Source: Bacteroides sp. UBA7333
GTDB taxonomy: Bacteria > Bacteroidota > Bacteroidia > Bacteroidales > Bacteroidaceae
Assembly (NCBI GenBank): GCA_002471195.1
Contig: DKPN01000009.1
Span: 64,813-128,812 of the forward strand
Direction of reading: 5' to 3'
DNA: 64,000 nt
Below the pieces are notes generated by a model that searched no databases, was not told the DNA's origin, and worked only from the letters and a program-made list of their open reading frames with translations. The position numbers and the translations under genes were made by a program. Positions 35,544-43,944 of the stretch are shown here, piece by piece. Positions within the stretch are counted from its first letter, which is position 1. Each line of letters opens with the position of its first letter.

Positions 35544-36428
35544 ATGATGAAAACGATAATTAATATTCTAATTGTGCTATTGAGCACTTTAGGAATAGCG
35601 AAAGCACATACCAACGATAACAAGCTATTATCTGATGTATTTAGCGATTCAATAGTATATAAAACAGTATATGTATATGACACGGTATATATACAAACAC
35701 CTTTAATAACAAAAAATCAAAACACGTCTAATGATTTTATAAAAACAAAAGCTATTGGACGTTATGATAGAGGAATCTCTAATTATAAGTTTATACCTAA
35801 AAAAAAGTGGATTGGTGGAATTACTGTATCCTATCTTGATTTTGATAGTAAAGATAGCCGTTTGTTGTATTCTCTATTTAAAGATATAGATTCACATGCG
35901 CGTACATTATCGGTTAAACCATTTATAGGGTATGCCTTTAAAGATAATTCTGTAATTGGTTTGAAATTTGGATACAATCACACTATAGCCGAATTGGGCA
36001 ACTTGTCATTGAATATTGATGATATTGATGTTTCAATGAAGGATATGCGTTATTCTGAAGAGGGTTATACTGTAGCATTGTTTCATAGAGCTTATGTTGG
36101 CATAGATGCCGGACGCCGTTTCGGATTATTCAACGATATCACTTTGGCCTTTAATATGGCTTCATCTAGTTTCATGCGTGACAAAGGAGATACAGCTCAA
36201 AGAATAGATAATAATATATATGAATTACATCTAGGAGTAAATCCCGGTATTGCTGTTTTTATAATGGATAACGTAAGTGCTGAAATGTCATTTGGAGTTG
36301 CCGGTTTTAAATATCGTTCTGAATCACAAAAGAATCATTTAGGAGAAACGGGCAAAAGAAATAGTAGTGGCGCTAATTTTAAAATCAATTTATTTAATAT
36401 CAATATCGGTATAACCGTTTGTCTTTAA
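35544..36428 (+). CDS. Outer-membrane beta-barrel protein (cluster gene 5)
   Basis: This 294-aa protein has a signal peptide (MMKTIINILIVLLSTLGIAK, cleavage near AHT). About 60 extra residues precede the barrel, and they include a Tyr-Val-Tyr-Asp-Thr-rich stretch (YKTVYVYDTVYIQTP). The barrel itself is paralogous to gene 4, 3 bases upstream. The strands end INLFNINIGITVCL. Two diverged tandem barrels in one lipoprotein operon suggest an old duplication. Confidence 0.76.
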   Translation: MMKTIINILIVLLSTLGIAKAHTNDNKLLSDVFSDSIVYKTVYVYDTVYIQTPLITKNQNTSNDFIKTKAIGRYDRGISNYKFIPKKKWIGGITVSYLDFDSKDSRLLYSLFKDIDSHARTLSVKPFIGYAFKDNSVIGLKFGYNHTIAELGNLSLNIDDIDVSMKDMRYSEEGYTVALFHRAYVGIDAGRRFGLFNDITLAFNMASSSFMRDKGDTAQRIDNNIYELHLGVNPGIAVFIMDNVSAEMSFGVAGFKYRSESQKNHLGETGKRNSSGANFKINLFNINIGITVCL

Positions 36429-36434
36429 CCATTT

Positions 36435-38042
36435 ATGAAACATAAATTATATCACAATATTGTATCTTGTTTTATAGGATTGTTTATTCTATTGAATTTT
36501 TCTTCTTGTTTAAAAAATGATATTCCTTATCCTGTAATTCAATTGTTTGTAACTGATTTAAAAGCTAATGGAATGATGGGTAATGCCATTATTGCAAACG
36601 ATGATCGTACGGTGACAATCACCTTGGCTGATACAGTGAATTTAAAGAGAGTGATGGTTACTAAATTGAGTATGACAGATGGGGCGCAATGTTCATTAAA
36701 AACTCCACAAGAAATTGATTTGACTGACCCTTATGGCATAACTTTGTCGCTTTATCAAGATTATCCATGGAAAATAATAGGAAAACAAACCATTGACCGA
36801 CGATTTTCAGTAAAGGGACAAGTAGGTAGTGCCGAATTTAATACGAATGATAAAATCGCCATTGTTAATGTAACGGATGATACCAATTTAAAAAATATTG
36901 AAGTTAAAGAGTTGAAGTTGGGCCCGACCGGATCTACCATTAATATGAGTCCTGATAATCCTGCTATAGAATGGTCTATTCATGGAAATTATGCAAAAGC
37001 TTCTGTAGTTGTAAATTATCGCGATTTTATTGTGATGGAGAATTGGACACTTTATGTTTTTCAAGTAAAAAGTACGGTTAACACACGTTCGGTAGATGCA
37101 TGGGTAAATGTGGCTTGGCTCTATGGAGATGGTAAAGATGGGGCAGACAATGGCTTTGAATACAAAGAAAAAGATGCAGCAACTTGGAGTGTTTTAGAAC
37201 CGGCTTCGGTTATACATGACGGAGGAAGCTTTGTGGGGCGTTTGTCTCATTTAAGAGCGCAAACTACCTATGTCTGTAGGGCTTATTCTGATAATGAAAA
37301 AGGACAAGAGTTTACATTTACTACTGGAACTGTAGTTCCTTTAGAGAATGCTTCATTCGATGAATGGCATCAGCAGGGTAAGGTATGGAATCCTTGGGCA
37401 TTGAATGGTCTTCAGATGTGGGACACTGGAAACGAAGGAGCCACTACTTTAGGTGAGAGTAATACTGTGCCTGTGAATGATATTCGCCCAGGGGCAGCTG
37501 TTGGATCTCGTGCTGCTAAACTGGAATCTAAATTTGTGGGTTTTGGAAGTGTGGGTAAGTTTGCAGCAGGCAATTTATTTGCCGGTAAGTTTCTACGAAC
37601 TGAAGGAACGAATGGGGTTCTTGAATTTGGGAAATCGTTTAATGCTCGTCCTACAAAGCTTAGAGGATATTATAAATATACAACAGCGTCCATATCGCAT
37701 GCATCTTCAGACTATATACAGTTAAAAGGAAAACCTGACACTTGTGCTATTTATATTGCTTTAGGCGATTGGGATAAGCCAGTTGAAATTCGCACCAATC
37801 CTGCTAATTCGAAATATTTTGATAAAAATGACTCGCACATTATTGCTTATTCCGAATTGTATAATGGTAGTACAACAAACGGTTATATTCCTTTTGAATT
37901 AGAACTAGATTATCGCTCCAAAAGTCGGGTACCTAAATACTTGATTATTGTTTGTTCAGCTAGTAAATATGGCGATTATTTCACCGGTGGAGTCGGTGCT
38001 ATATTGCAGGTCGATGATTTTGTTTTAGAGTATGATTACTAA
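36435..38042 (+). CDS. PCMD-domain lipoprotein (cluster gene 6)
   Basis: This 535-aa lipoprotein (LNFSSCLKND, Cys at 25) has two N-terminal Ig-like domains (about 35-210), an FN3-like domain (SVDAWVNVAWLYG, about 217-300), and a C-terminal PCMD domain (about 305-535) with NASFDEWHQQGK, SKFVGFGSVGKFAAGNLF and the end ILQVDDFVLEYDY. There is no DUF4493 domain, unlike the other large members. It starts 6 bases after the second barrel gene and is 36 bases from the last gene. Function unknown. Confidence 0.77.
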   Translation: MKHKLYHNIVSCFIGLFILLNFSSCLKNDIPYPVIQLFVTDLKANGMMGNAIIANDDRTVTITLADTVNLKRVMVTKLSMTDGAQCSLKTPQEIDLTDPYGITLSLYQDYPWKIIGKQTIDRRFSVKGQVGSAEFNTNDKIAIVNVTDDTNLKNIEVKELKLGPTGSTINMSPDNPAIEWSIHGNYAKASVVVNYRDFIVMENWTLYVFQVKSTVNTRSVDAWVNVAWLYGDGKDGADNGFEYKEKDAATWSVLEPASVIHDGGSFVGRLSHLRAQTTYVCRAYSDNEKGQEFTFTTGTVVPLENASFDEWHQQGKVWNPWALNGLQMWDTGNEGATTLGESNTVPVNDIRPGAAVGSRAAKLESKFVGFGSVGKFAAGNLFAGKFLRTEGTNGVLEFGKSFNARPTKLRGYYKYTTASISHASSDYIQLKGKPDTCAIYIALGDWDKPVEIRTNPANSKYFDKNDSHIIAYSELYNGSTTNGYIPFELELDYRSKSRVPKYLIIVCSASKYGDYFTGGVGAILQVDDFVLEYDY

Positions 38043-38078
38043 AAATGGTTTATTGAATAATTAGATAGATAAAATAAG

Positions 38079-38816
38079 ATGAGAAAGTTTATACTTTTAT
38101 TTGTAGTTAGTTTTATTTTAAATGCATGCACAAGTGAAGAAGCATATAGGGATTATGGCAATATTCATTTAAAATTGGATGAATCAAAAGATATCATTAC
38201 ATCTTCGGGTGCTGCATCTATGAGTGATCTTATTAATTATAATATTGCAATTCATTATCAAAATACCAATCTTTGGAACGGAAAATATCAATTATTTCAA
38301 AGTACCGAATTTAGTTATCCTGTTGGTGATGGTTATTCTATTTACGCTGAGAGTTGTACATTAACAGAAGCACAAGATGCAAATGATGGCTGGGGAAAGT
38401 TGCGAACTAGCGGGAAATCAGATCTATTTACTATTGTATCCAATCAAACCACCGATGTAACATTAGTATGTAGTGTTCAGAATGCAAAACTAAGCGTATC
38501 ATACGACCCATCATTCACTGCTGCATTTACCGAATACTCTGTATTGGTTTACAAAACCTCTGATGAGAACCGAAAGATCACTTTCCAATCGGATGCTACA
38601 TTTGATACACTAGCTGCTTATTTTAATATTGATGCACACGAAGAGGTTAGATATGAGGTTGTGGGCAAATATAATGGTATATCTCAAAAATATATTGGCA
38701 TATTGCCAATTTCAAAAGCAAAATGGTATAGATTATCTATTAAAATGAGCCCTTCTATAAGTCGTAATCTAGCATCGAATATTTTACCTTCTGTTGAAGT
38801 TGATATGATCGATTAA
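38079..38816 (+). CDS. DUF4493 lipoprotein (cluster gene 7)
   Basis: This 245-aa lipoprotein (FILNACTSEE, Cys at 17) is a single DUF4493 domain: FSYPVGDGYSIYAESCT corresponds to the LSAGTYLAKASYGN region of gene 1, and TTDVTLVCSVQNAKLSVSYD to its SVALTCSLSNTKIQISYS. It ends without linker or Ig-like domain, so it may be a minimal or terminal subunit. Last gene of the run. Function unknown. Confidence 0.75.
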   Translation: MRKFILLFVVSFILNACTSEEAYRDYGNIHLKLDESKDIITSSGAASMSDLINYNIAIHYQNTNLWNGKYQLFQSTEFSYPVGDGYSIYAESCTLTEAQDANDGWGKLRTSGKSDLFTIVSNQTTDVTLVCSVQNAKLSVSYDPSFTAAFTEYSVLVYKTSDENRKITFQSDATFDTLAAYFNIDAHEEVRYEVVGKYNGISQKYIGILPISKAKWYRLSIKMSPSISRNLASNILPSVEVDMID

Positions 38817-38932
38817 GTAATCGTTATGATTAATCAAAAATCACTAAACTCAACACGCTCATCTACAATGTCTAATTGAAATACTGGCAGAGCAACCGTT
38901 ATCAATTGAAGAGATGCTTCAGAACATGTTTA

Positions 38933-38998
38933 GTGACTCCGCTTAATCAGCGCAGTAACTCTCCTTATTTACCACGCTGACTAAGCGGAGTCACCAAT
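38933..38998. repeat. Phased 22-bp repeat with long inverted symmetry (locus B)
   Basis: Three 22-bp units start at 38933, 38955 and 38977; units 1 and 2 agree at about 14 of 22 positions (GTGACTCCGCTTA, GTAACTCTCCTTA). The outer arms, GTGACTCCGCTTAATCAGCG (38933-38952) and CGCTGACTAAGCGGAGTCAC (38975-38994), are inverted copies with one mismatch. No T tract follows on either strand, so it is not an ordinary terminator. Confidence 0.65.
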
Positions 38999-39241
38999 AC
39001 AAGTCAAACGCTTTGTTAGATCACTATTATTTATTTGATGTTTAAGCTTCGAAATAAAACAAAGGTTCAGTCATCCTTAACATGATTGGTGAGCGAGCGT
39101 TAAAACAATCTAAGAAATACCGATTGCCCCATCTCTATTTGAAAAAGGAGGTTTTGAATATAAAAAAGAACTCGACTACCGTTTAATAGTAGTCGAGCTA
39201 GATCTTTGAGATTGAATGAGTTTTATCGGATAGTAATAATA

Positions 39242-39280
39242 AAAAATACAGATACGTCAAATCGATGTATCTGTATTTTT
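39242..39280. terminator. Bidirectional terminator
   Basis: AAAAATACAGATAC pairs with GTATCTGTATTTTT (14 bp, 11-nt loop) between the cluster and the converging glutamate dehydrogenase gene; A and T tracts flank both sides. Confidence 0.88.
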
Positions 39281-39303
39281 TGTAAATAATATAATAAACT
39301 AGG

Positions 39304-40638
39304 TTAGATAATTCCTTGTGCCATCATAGCTTTCGCAACTTTCATGAATCCTGCAATATTAGCACCTTTCACATAGTTAACATAACCATCAGGTTCTGTA
39401 CCATATTTAACACACTCTTCATGAATGTTTTTCATGATTTGCTTAAGTTTTTCATCAACTTCTTCTTGACTCCAACTTAAACGCATTGAGTTTTGAGTCA
39501 TTTCTAATCCTGATACCGATACGCCACCTGCATTAGCAGCTTTACCCGGTGCATATAGAATATGAGCATCTTGGAAAACTTTAATAGCTTCAGGTGTTGA
39601 TGGCATATTTGCACCTTCTGAAACCGCTATAACTCCATTTGCAACTAGTTTTTTAGCATCGTCTCCATCAATTTCATTTTGAGTAGCCGAAGGTAGTGCA
39701 ATGTCTCCTTTTTCGCTCCATGGGCGTGCTCCTTCAACATATTTGCAACCATAGTGTTCTGCATACTCGCGAATACGACCGCGATATACGTTCTTCAGTT
39801 CCATGATATAGGCAAGTTTTTCTTTATCAATACCTTCTGGATCATAGATATATCCATCTGAATCGGACATTGTAACGACTTTACCACCTAACTCAAGAAC
39901 TTTTTCGGTTGTATATTGAGCTACATTTCCCGATCCCGAAACTAAACATACTTTACCTTTCAAATCAGTTCCTTGCGCTTTTAGCATTTCCATCAAGAAA
40001 TAGATATTACCATATCCGGTTGCTTCAGGACGAATTAATGAACCGCCAAACTCGCGACCTTTACCTGTAAGAGTACCAGTAAATTCATGAGTTAATTTTT
40101 TGTACATACCATACATATAACCAACTTCACGTCCACCTACACCAATATCACCAGCCGGTACATCTTTATCGGGGCCGATATGACGCCATAATTCAAGCAT
40201 AAATGCTTGCGTAAAACGCATAACCTCGGCGTTTGATTTTCCACGTGGAGAGAAATCAGAACCACCTTTACCACCACCCATTGGTAATGTTGTTAAAGCA
40301 TTTTTGAATGTTTGCTCGAATGCAAGGAATTTTAAGATAGATTGATTTACAGATGAGTGGAAACGAAGACCACCTTTGTATGGACCTATTGCGTTATTAT
40401 GTTGAACACGATAACCCATATTTGTTTTTACATTTCCTTTATCATCAACCCATGTAACGCGGAATTGATAAATTCTATCTGGAATACAAAGACGTTCAAT
40501 TAAATTAGCTTTTTCAAACTCTGGGTATTTGTTATACTCATCTTCGATTGTGCTTAGAACTTCTTCTACTGCTTGATGATACTCAGGTTCGTTTGGAAAA
40601 CGTCTTTGTAATTCGTCTAAAACTTTAGCTGCATTCAT
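39304..40638 (-). CDS. gdhA: Glutamate dehydrogenase (paralogue 2)
   Basis: This 444-aa small hexameric GDH is collinear with the one at 7117-8454 and shares PMGGGKGGSDFSPRGKSNAE and DIGVGGREVGYMYGMYKKLT almost unchanged. The nucleotide-binding loop differs: SGSGNVAQYTTEKVLELGGK here versus SGFGNVAWGAALKATELGAK there, and the following strand ends VVTMSDSDG versus VVTISGPDG. This may reflect a different coenzyme (NADP versus NAD), as known for paired Bacteroides GDHs, but which is which is not decided here. It has its own promoter and terminator. Confidence 0.95.
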   Translation of the reverse strand: MNAAKVLDELQRRFPNEPEYHQAVEEVLSTIEDEYNKYPEFEKANLIERLCIPDRIYQFRVTWVDDKGNVKTNMGYRVQHNNAIGPYKGGLRFHSSVNQSILKFLAFEQTFKNALTTLPMGGGKGGSDFSPRGKSNAEVMRFTQAFMLELWRHIGPDKDVPAGDIGVGGREVGYMYGMYKKLTHEFTGTLTGKGREFGGSLIRPEATGYGNIYFLMEMLKAQGTDLKGKVCLVSGSGNVAQYTTEKVLELGGKVVTMSDSDGYIYDPEGIDKEKLAYIMELKNVYRGRIREYAEHYGCKYVEGARPWSEKGDIALPSATQNEIDGDDAKKLVANGVIAVSEGANMPSTPEAIKVFQDAHILYAPGKAANAGGVSVSGLEMTQNSMRLSWSQEEVDEKLKQIMKNIHEECVKYGTEPDGYVNYVKGANIAGFMKVAKAMMAQGII

Positions 40639-40685
40639 AATTGTTTTTCTTTAGTTGGTTATTATCTATTCTTGTTTTGTAGTTG

Positions 40686-40716
40686 CAAAATTAAACAAAA
40701 CTTCTGATATTGCAAG
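40686..40716 (-). promoter_or_regulatory. Promoter of the second glutamate dehydrogenase gene
   Basis: On the minus strand CTTG (40716-40713) is followed after 19 bases by TAATTTTG (40693-40686), 48 bases before the ATG. Confidence 0.6.
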
Positions 40717-40729
40717 CAAAATATAAATA

Positions 40730-40771
40730 AAATCGGCAATAAGTATAAAAAATGATACCTATTGCCGATTT
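40730..40771 (-). terminator. Terminator of the maeB transcript
   Basis: AAATCGGCAATA and TATTGCCGATTT pair over 12 bp, continued by AGTAT/ATAC after a bulge. It lies 19 bases after the small-protein stop on the minus strand. Confidence 0.75.
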
Positions 40772-40789
40772 GTTTGTGTAAAAAAGATA

Positions 40790-40966
40790 TTATTTGCTTT
40801 TTCTAAGTGACTTTATAACAGGTATAAATACCAATGCCCCCGAAATGATAAGCATAACGATGGTTGGCCCGTCAATATGTTCGGCACTTACTAAAACTAT
40901 ATAGCAAAGTGCTGCCCATAATAAGATAATGCAAACCATTTGTGATTTTGATAGCGGTTTTCTCAT
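40790..40966 (-). CDS. Small two-TM membrane protein, 58 aa
   Basis: This short gene starts 9 bases after the maeB stop in the same strand and ends 19 bases before a terminator, so it completes the maeB transcript. The 58 residues are MRKPLSKSQM, a first hydrophobic helix (VCIILLWAALCYIVLV), a short polar loop (SAEHIDGPT), a second helix (IVMLIISGALVFIPVI) and the basic end KSLRKSK. The N-in/C-in topology with basic ends is plausible. Codon use is like the neighbours. No family is recognised and function is unknown. Confidence 0.72.
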   Translation of the reverse strand: MRKPLSKSQMVCIILLWAALCYIVLVSAEHIDGPTIVMLIISGALVFIPVIKSLRKSK

Positions 40967-40975
40967 TTGTTTATA

Positions 40976-43261
40976 TTATTTGCATTTTTTCTTTTCAACA
41001 ATAGCGTCTATCACTGCTACTGCCGTAATATTTACGATATCACGAACTGAACTTTCGGAATCTGTAAAATGAATAGGTTTGTTTAATCCCATTTGAATAG
41101 GGCCTATAAATTCTGTACCGGGATCCATTGCATGTAATAGCTGATAACAAGAATTAGCCGAGCTTAGATTAGGGAAAACTAATGTATTTACATTTTTTCC
41201 TTTCAGACGTGTAAATGGATATTTACTATCTCTCAAATCTTTATTCATCGCGAAGTTGACCTGCATTTCTCCATCAATTGCTAATTCTGGATATTCATTC
41301 TGCATAAATTCTACTGCTCGATGAACTTCCGATGGACTTCCTACATTATCAGCTCCAAAGTTAGAATAACTGATCATTGACATAATAGGTGTATGATTGA
41401 AAAAACGCACCGTATTGGCCGAATGACGTGCAATATCTATGAGTGTTTCGGTATCGGGATGACGGTTAATTAATGTGTCAGCCAAAAAGAATGTACCTTT
41501 TTTGGAGTTTAGTATGTGCATGGTTCCAAAATGTTTATAACCTTCACGAATACCGATAACCTCTTTGGCTACTTTAATGGTGTTCGTATAACGAGTATAT
41601 AAGCCTGTAATAAATGCATCCGCATCACAGGTTTCTACCATCATCATGCCAAAATAATTGCGTTCGAACATTTTATCATTGGCTTCCTCGAAAGTATACC
41701 CTTCTCGTGCTCGCTTCGATGCTAAAATCTGCGCATATCTTTCTCTTCGAGAAGCTTCGCTCGGATGTCTTAAATTAACAATTTCGATGCCATCTAAGCT
41801 AAGATCCAGCTCTTTGGCTAATGTTTTGATTGTTTCGTCATTCCCAAGCAATATTGGATGACATATGCCTTCCGATTTGGCTTCAACTGCTGCTCTTAGC
41901 ATATTGGGATGGATTCCTTCCGCGAAAACTACTCGTTGGGGGTTGGTACGAGCGGTTTCATAGAGTTGTCTCGAAAGTTTAGTTTCGTATCCCATTAACT
42001 CGCGTAAGTGTACTTTGTATCCTTCCCAATCCTCTATGGTTTTACGTGCTACTCCGGTTTTCATAGCCGCTTTAGCTACAGCACACGACACAACAGTTAT
42101 TAATCGTGGATCAACGGGTTTAGGAATGAAATAATCTTTTCCAAACGTAAAGTTATTAACCTCGTATGCTGTATTTACTACATCCGGAACAGGTTGTTTT
42201 GCTAGAGCTGCAATTGCATGAGCAGCTGCTAGTTTCATCTCTTCATTAATAATGGTAGCATGCGTATCGAGTGCGCCTCTAAAAATATATGGAAAACCGA
42301 TTACATTATTTATTTGATTAGGATAATCTGATCTACCGGTTGCCATTAATACATCGGGACGAGCTGCCATCGCATCTTCATATGATATTTCGGGAGTGGG
42401 GTTGGCCAATGCAAAGACAATCGGATTTGGGGCCATACTGCGCACCATATCTTGAGTTAAAACATTTCCTTTTGAAAGACCTAAAAATACATCCGCACCT
42501 TTAATGGCTTCGGCGAGTGTATGTATATCTGTTCTATCGGTCGCAAAATAGCGTTTTTGCTCGTTTAAATCTTTACGGTCTTTACTTATTACCCCTTTGC
42601 TGTCGAGCATTACAATATTTTTCAATTGCGCCCCGAGTGATACATATAGTTTTGTACATGATACAGCTGAAGCGCCGGCACCATTTACTACAATTTTTAC
42701 ATCGTGAATATTTTTTCCTGCTACCTCGAGAGCATTAAGTAACCCTGCACTTGATATAATGGCTGTACCGTGTTGATCATCATGCATCACCGGAATATCT
42801 AGTTCTGCTTTTAATCGGTCTTCTATTTCAAAGCATTCGGGGGCTTTAATGTCTTCAAGATTAATACCTCCAAATGTGGGTGCAATGGCTTTCACCGCTT
42901 CTATAAATTTCTCGGGATCCTTCTCGTTGATTTCTATGTCGAAAACATCTATACCGGCATAGATTTTAAAAAGCAATCCTTTGCCTTCCATTACAGGTTT
43001 GCCAGCTAGGGCACCAATATCGCCTAAGCCCAATACGGCTGTACCGTTCGAGATTACTGCAACAAGATTTCCTTTTGCAGTATATTTGTATGCATCCTCA
43101 GGATTTTTTTCAATTTCTAAGCAAGGTTCTGCCACTCCGGGTGAATAGGCAAGCGATAAATCCTTTTGAGTACTATATGGTTTTGTTGGAACAACTTCTA
43201 TTTTTCCAGGCTTTCCCTCTGAATGATAAAGTAGAGCAGCCTCTTTTGTTATTTTAGCCAT
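40976..43261 (-). CDS. maeB: NADP-dependent malic enzyme with phosphotransacetylase-like domain
   Basis: It oxidatively decarboxylates malate to pyruvate and CO2. The 761 aa have the malic enzyme domains (about 1-410; PYSTQKDLSLAYSPGVAEP, DDQHGTAIISSAGLLNAL, NGAGASAVSCTKL) and a C-terminal PTA-like domain (about 430-761; FAEGIHPNMLRAAVEA, ending KPIHFTDSESSVRDIVNI). This architecture is MaeB-type; the PTA part is regarded as regulatory. It is first of a transcript with the 58-aa membrane protein and has a clear promoter upstream. Confidence 0.94.
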   Translation of the reverse strand: MAKITKEAALLYHSEGKPGKIEVVPTKPYSTQKDLSLAYSPGVAEPCLEIEKNPEDAYKYTAKGNLVAVISNGTAVLGLGDIGALAGKPVMEGKGLLFKIYAGIDVFDIEINEKDPEKFIEAVKAIAPTFGGINLEDIKAPECFEIEDRLKAELDIPVMHDDQHGTAIISSAGLLNALEVAGKNIHDVKIVVNGAGASAVSCTKLYVSLGAQLKNIVMLDSKGVISKDRKDLNEQKRYFATDRTDIHTLAEAIKGADVFLGLSKGNVLTQDMVRSMAPNPIVFALANPTPEISYEDAMAARPDVLMATGRSDYPNQINNVIGFPYIFRGALDTHATIINEEMKLAAAHAIAALAKQPVPDVVNTAYEVNNFTFGKDYFIPKPVDPRLITVVSCAVAKAAMKTGVARKTIEDWEGYKVHLRELMGYETKLSRQLYETARTNPQRVVFAEGIHPNMLRAAVEAKSEGICHPILLGNDETIKTLAKELDLSLDGIEIVNLRHPSEASRRERYAQILASKRAREGYTFEEANDKMFERNYFGMMMVETCDADAFITGLYTRYTNTIKVAKEVIGIREGYKHFGTMHILNSKKGTFFLADTLINRHPDTETLIDIARHSANTVRFFNHTPIMSMISYSNFGADNVGSPSEVHRAVEFMQNEYPELAIDGEMQVNFAMNKDLRDSKYPFTRLKGKNVNTLVFPNLSSANSCYQLLHAMDPGTEFIGPIQMGLNKPIHFTDSESSVRDIVNITAVAVIDAIVEKKKCK

Positions 43262-43283
43262 GATTTTTTTACTTTAATTTTTC

Positions 43284-43291
43284 CAAATATA
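43284..43291 (-). promoter_or_regulatory. -7 promoter element of maeB
   Basis: Minus-strand TATATTTG lies 23 bases before the maeB ATG. Confidence 0.6.
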
Positions 43292-43372
43292 CATATTAAA
43301 AGTCGAGTATGTACGAAATGGCTTGAGGAATTCATTTCTGTTTACGTATTATCGGCTATCTTAAAAACGATA

Positions 43373-43864
43373 CTATAAAAAAGTGGATGGCCCCAATATA
43401 TCATCCAATCCTACTGTGCTACGTTGACGTAATAATTGTCCATAAGGGCTATAAAATAATTGTACCGAACCTTCTAAATTAGCTTCTCCTACCAGTATAA
43501 CATAGATAGGTTGCCATTTTGGGAAATCCACCATGGTAACATCGCGTATTTGGTCGGCAGCGAAGCTACTCATCGTAAACGAATTGTACACTGCTGATGG
43601 AACGTCGTCTAATGTCACAAGGTCGGTCTCAACCATCATGCATTGTCCATTATTGTTGAAATAAGCCTTTACATTATAACTGTTGGACTGGAAATTTGCT
43701 AAATAATAGCCTTGATCTTGCGACCACGCTACATCATTTAGATTAATTTTTGGATACAAGTTCTTTAAAGAGTCTTGAACAGTTGTTGGTGCAGTACCTG
43801 CATGAGTTAGTGTTGATGCTAATATTAAAATAGTCAACAAAACATACCATCTGATTTTTTTCAT
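43373..43864 (-). CDS. Secreted PepSY-like protein
   Basis: This 163-aa protein has a signal peptide (MKKIRWYVLLTILILASTLT, cleavage near HAG). Two repeats of the PepSY-like type follow: one around VQDSLKNLYPKINLNDVAW and one around VPSAVYNSFTMSSFAADQI, each followed by beta strands (YYLANFQSNSYNVKAYFNNN). Such small periplasmic proteins (DUF2874/PF11396-like) are common in Bacteroidales. It is 80 bases after metY in the same strand and may be co-transcribed or separate. Role unknown. Confidence 0.75.
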   Translation of the reverse strand: MKKIRWYVLLTILILASTLTHAGTAPTTVQDSLKNLYPKINLNDVAWSQDQGYYLANFQSNSYNVKAYFNNNGQCMMVETDLVTLDDVPSAVYNSFTMSSFAADQIRDVTMVDFPKWQPIYVILVGEANLEGSVQLFYSPYGQLLRQRSTVGLDDILGPSTFL

Positions 43865-43944
43865 AATTATATATAGTAATGATTGTTTTATTGACTATTC
43901 AACATCTAATAGTGACTCTTTGTTTTCTCTATAATAATGATGTT

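Larger units (their letters stand above)
38817..39303. other. Intergenic region after the DUF4493 cluster
   Basis: These 487 bases lie between converging genes. They hold a phased repeat (38933-38998), a 9-bp hairpin (CTCGACTAC 39171-39179 with GTAGTCGAG 39189-39197), and the terminator at 39242. A 34-codon ORF at 39082-39186 has no recognisable family and is not called. Confidence 0.6.

Noticed and set aside
28868..38816. Polysaccharide utilisation locus
   Set aside because: PCMD is named for carbohydrate metabolism but there is no SusC/SusD pair, glycosidase or PUL regulator in the cluster.
38933..38998. Insertion-sequence or MITE terminal repeat
   Set aside because: Inverted arms are only 22 nt apart, no transposase and no target-site duplication is visible.
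39082..39186. 34-codon ORF (MIGERALKQSKKYRLPHLYL...) in the intergenic region after the DUF4493 cluster
   Set aside because: Short, no promoter or family, and it ends inside a hairpin; most likely chance.
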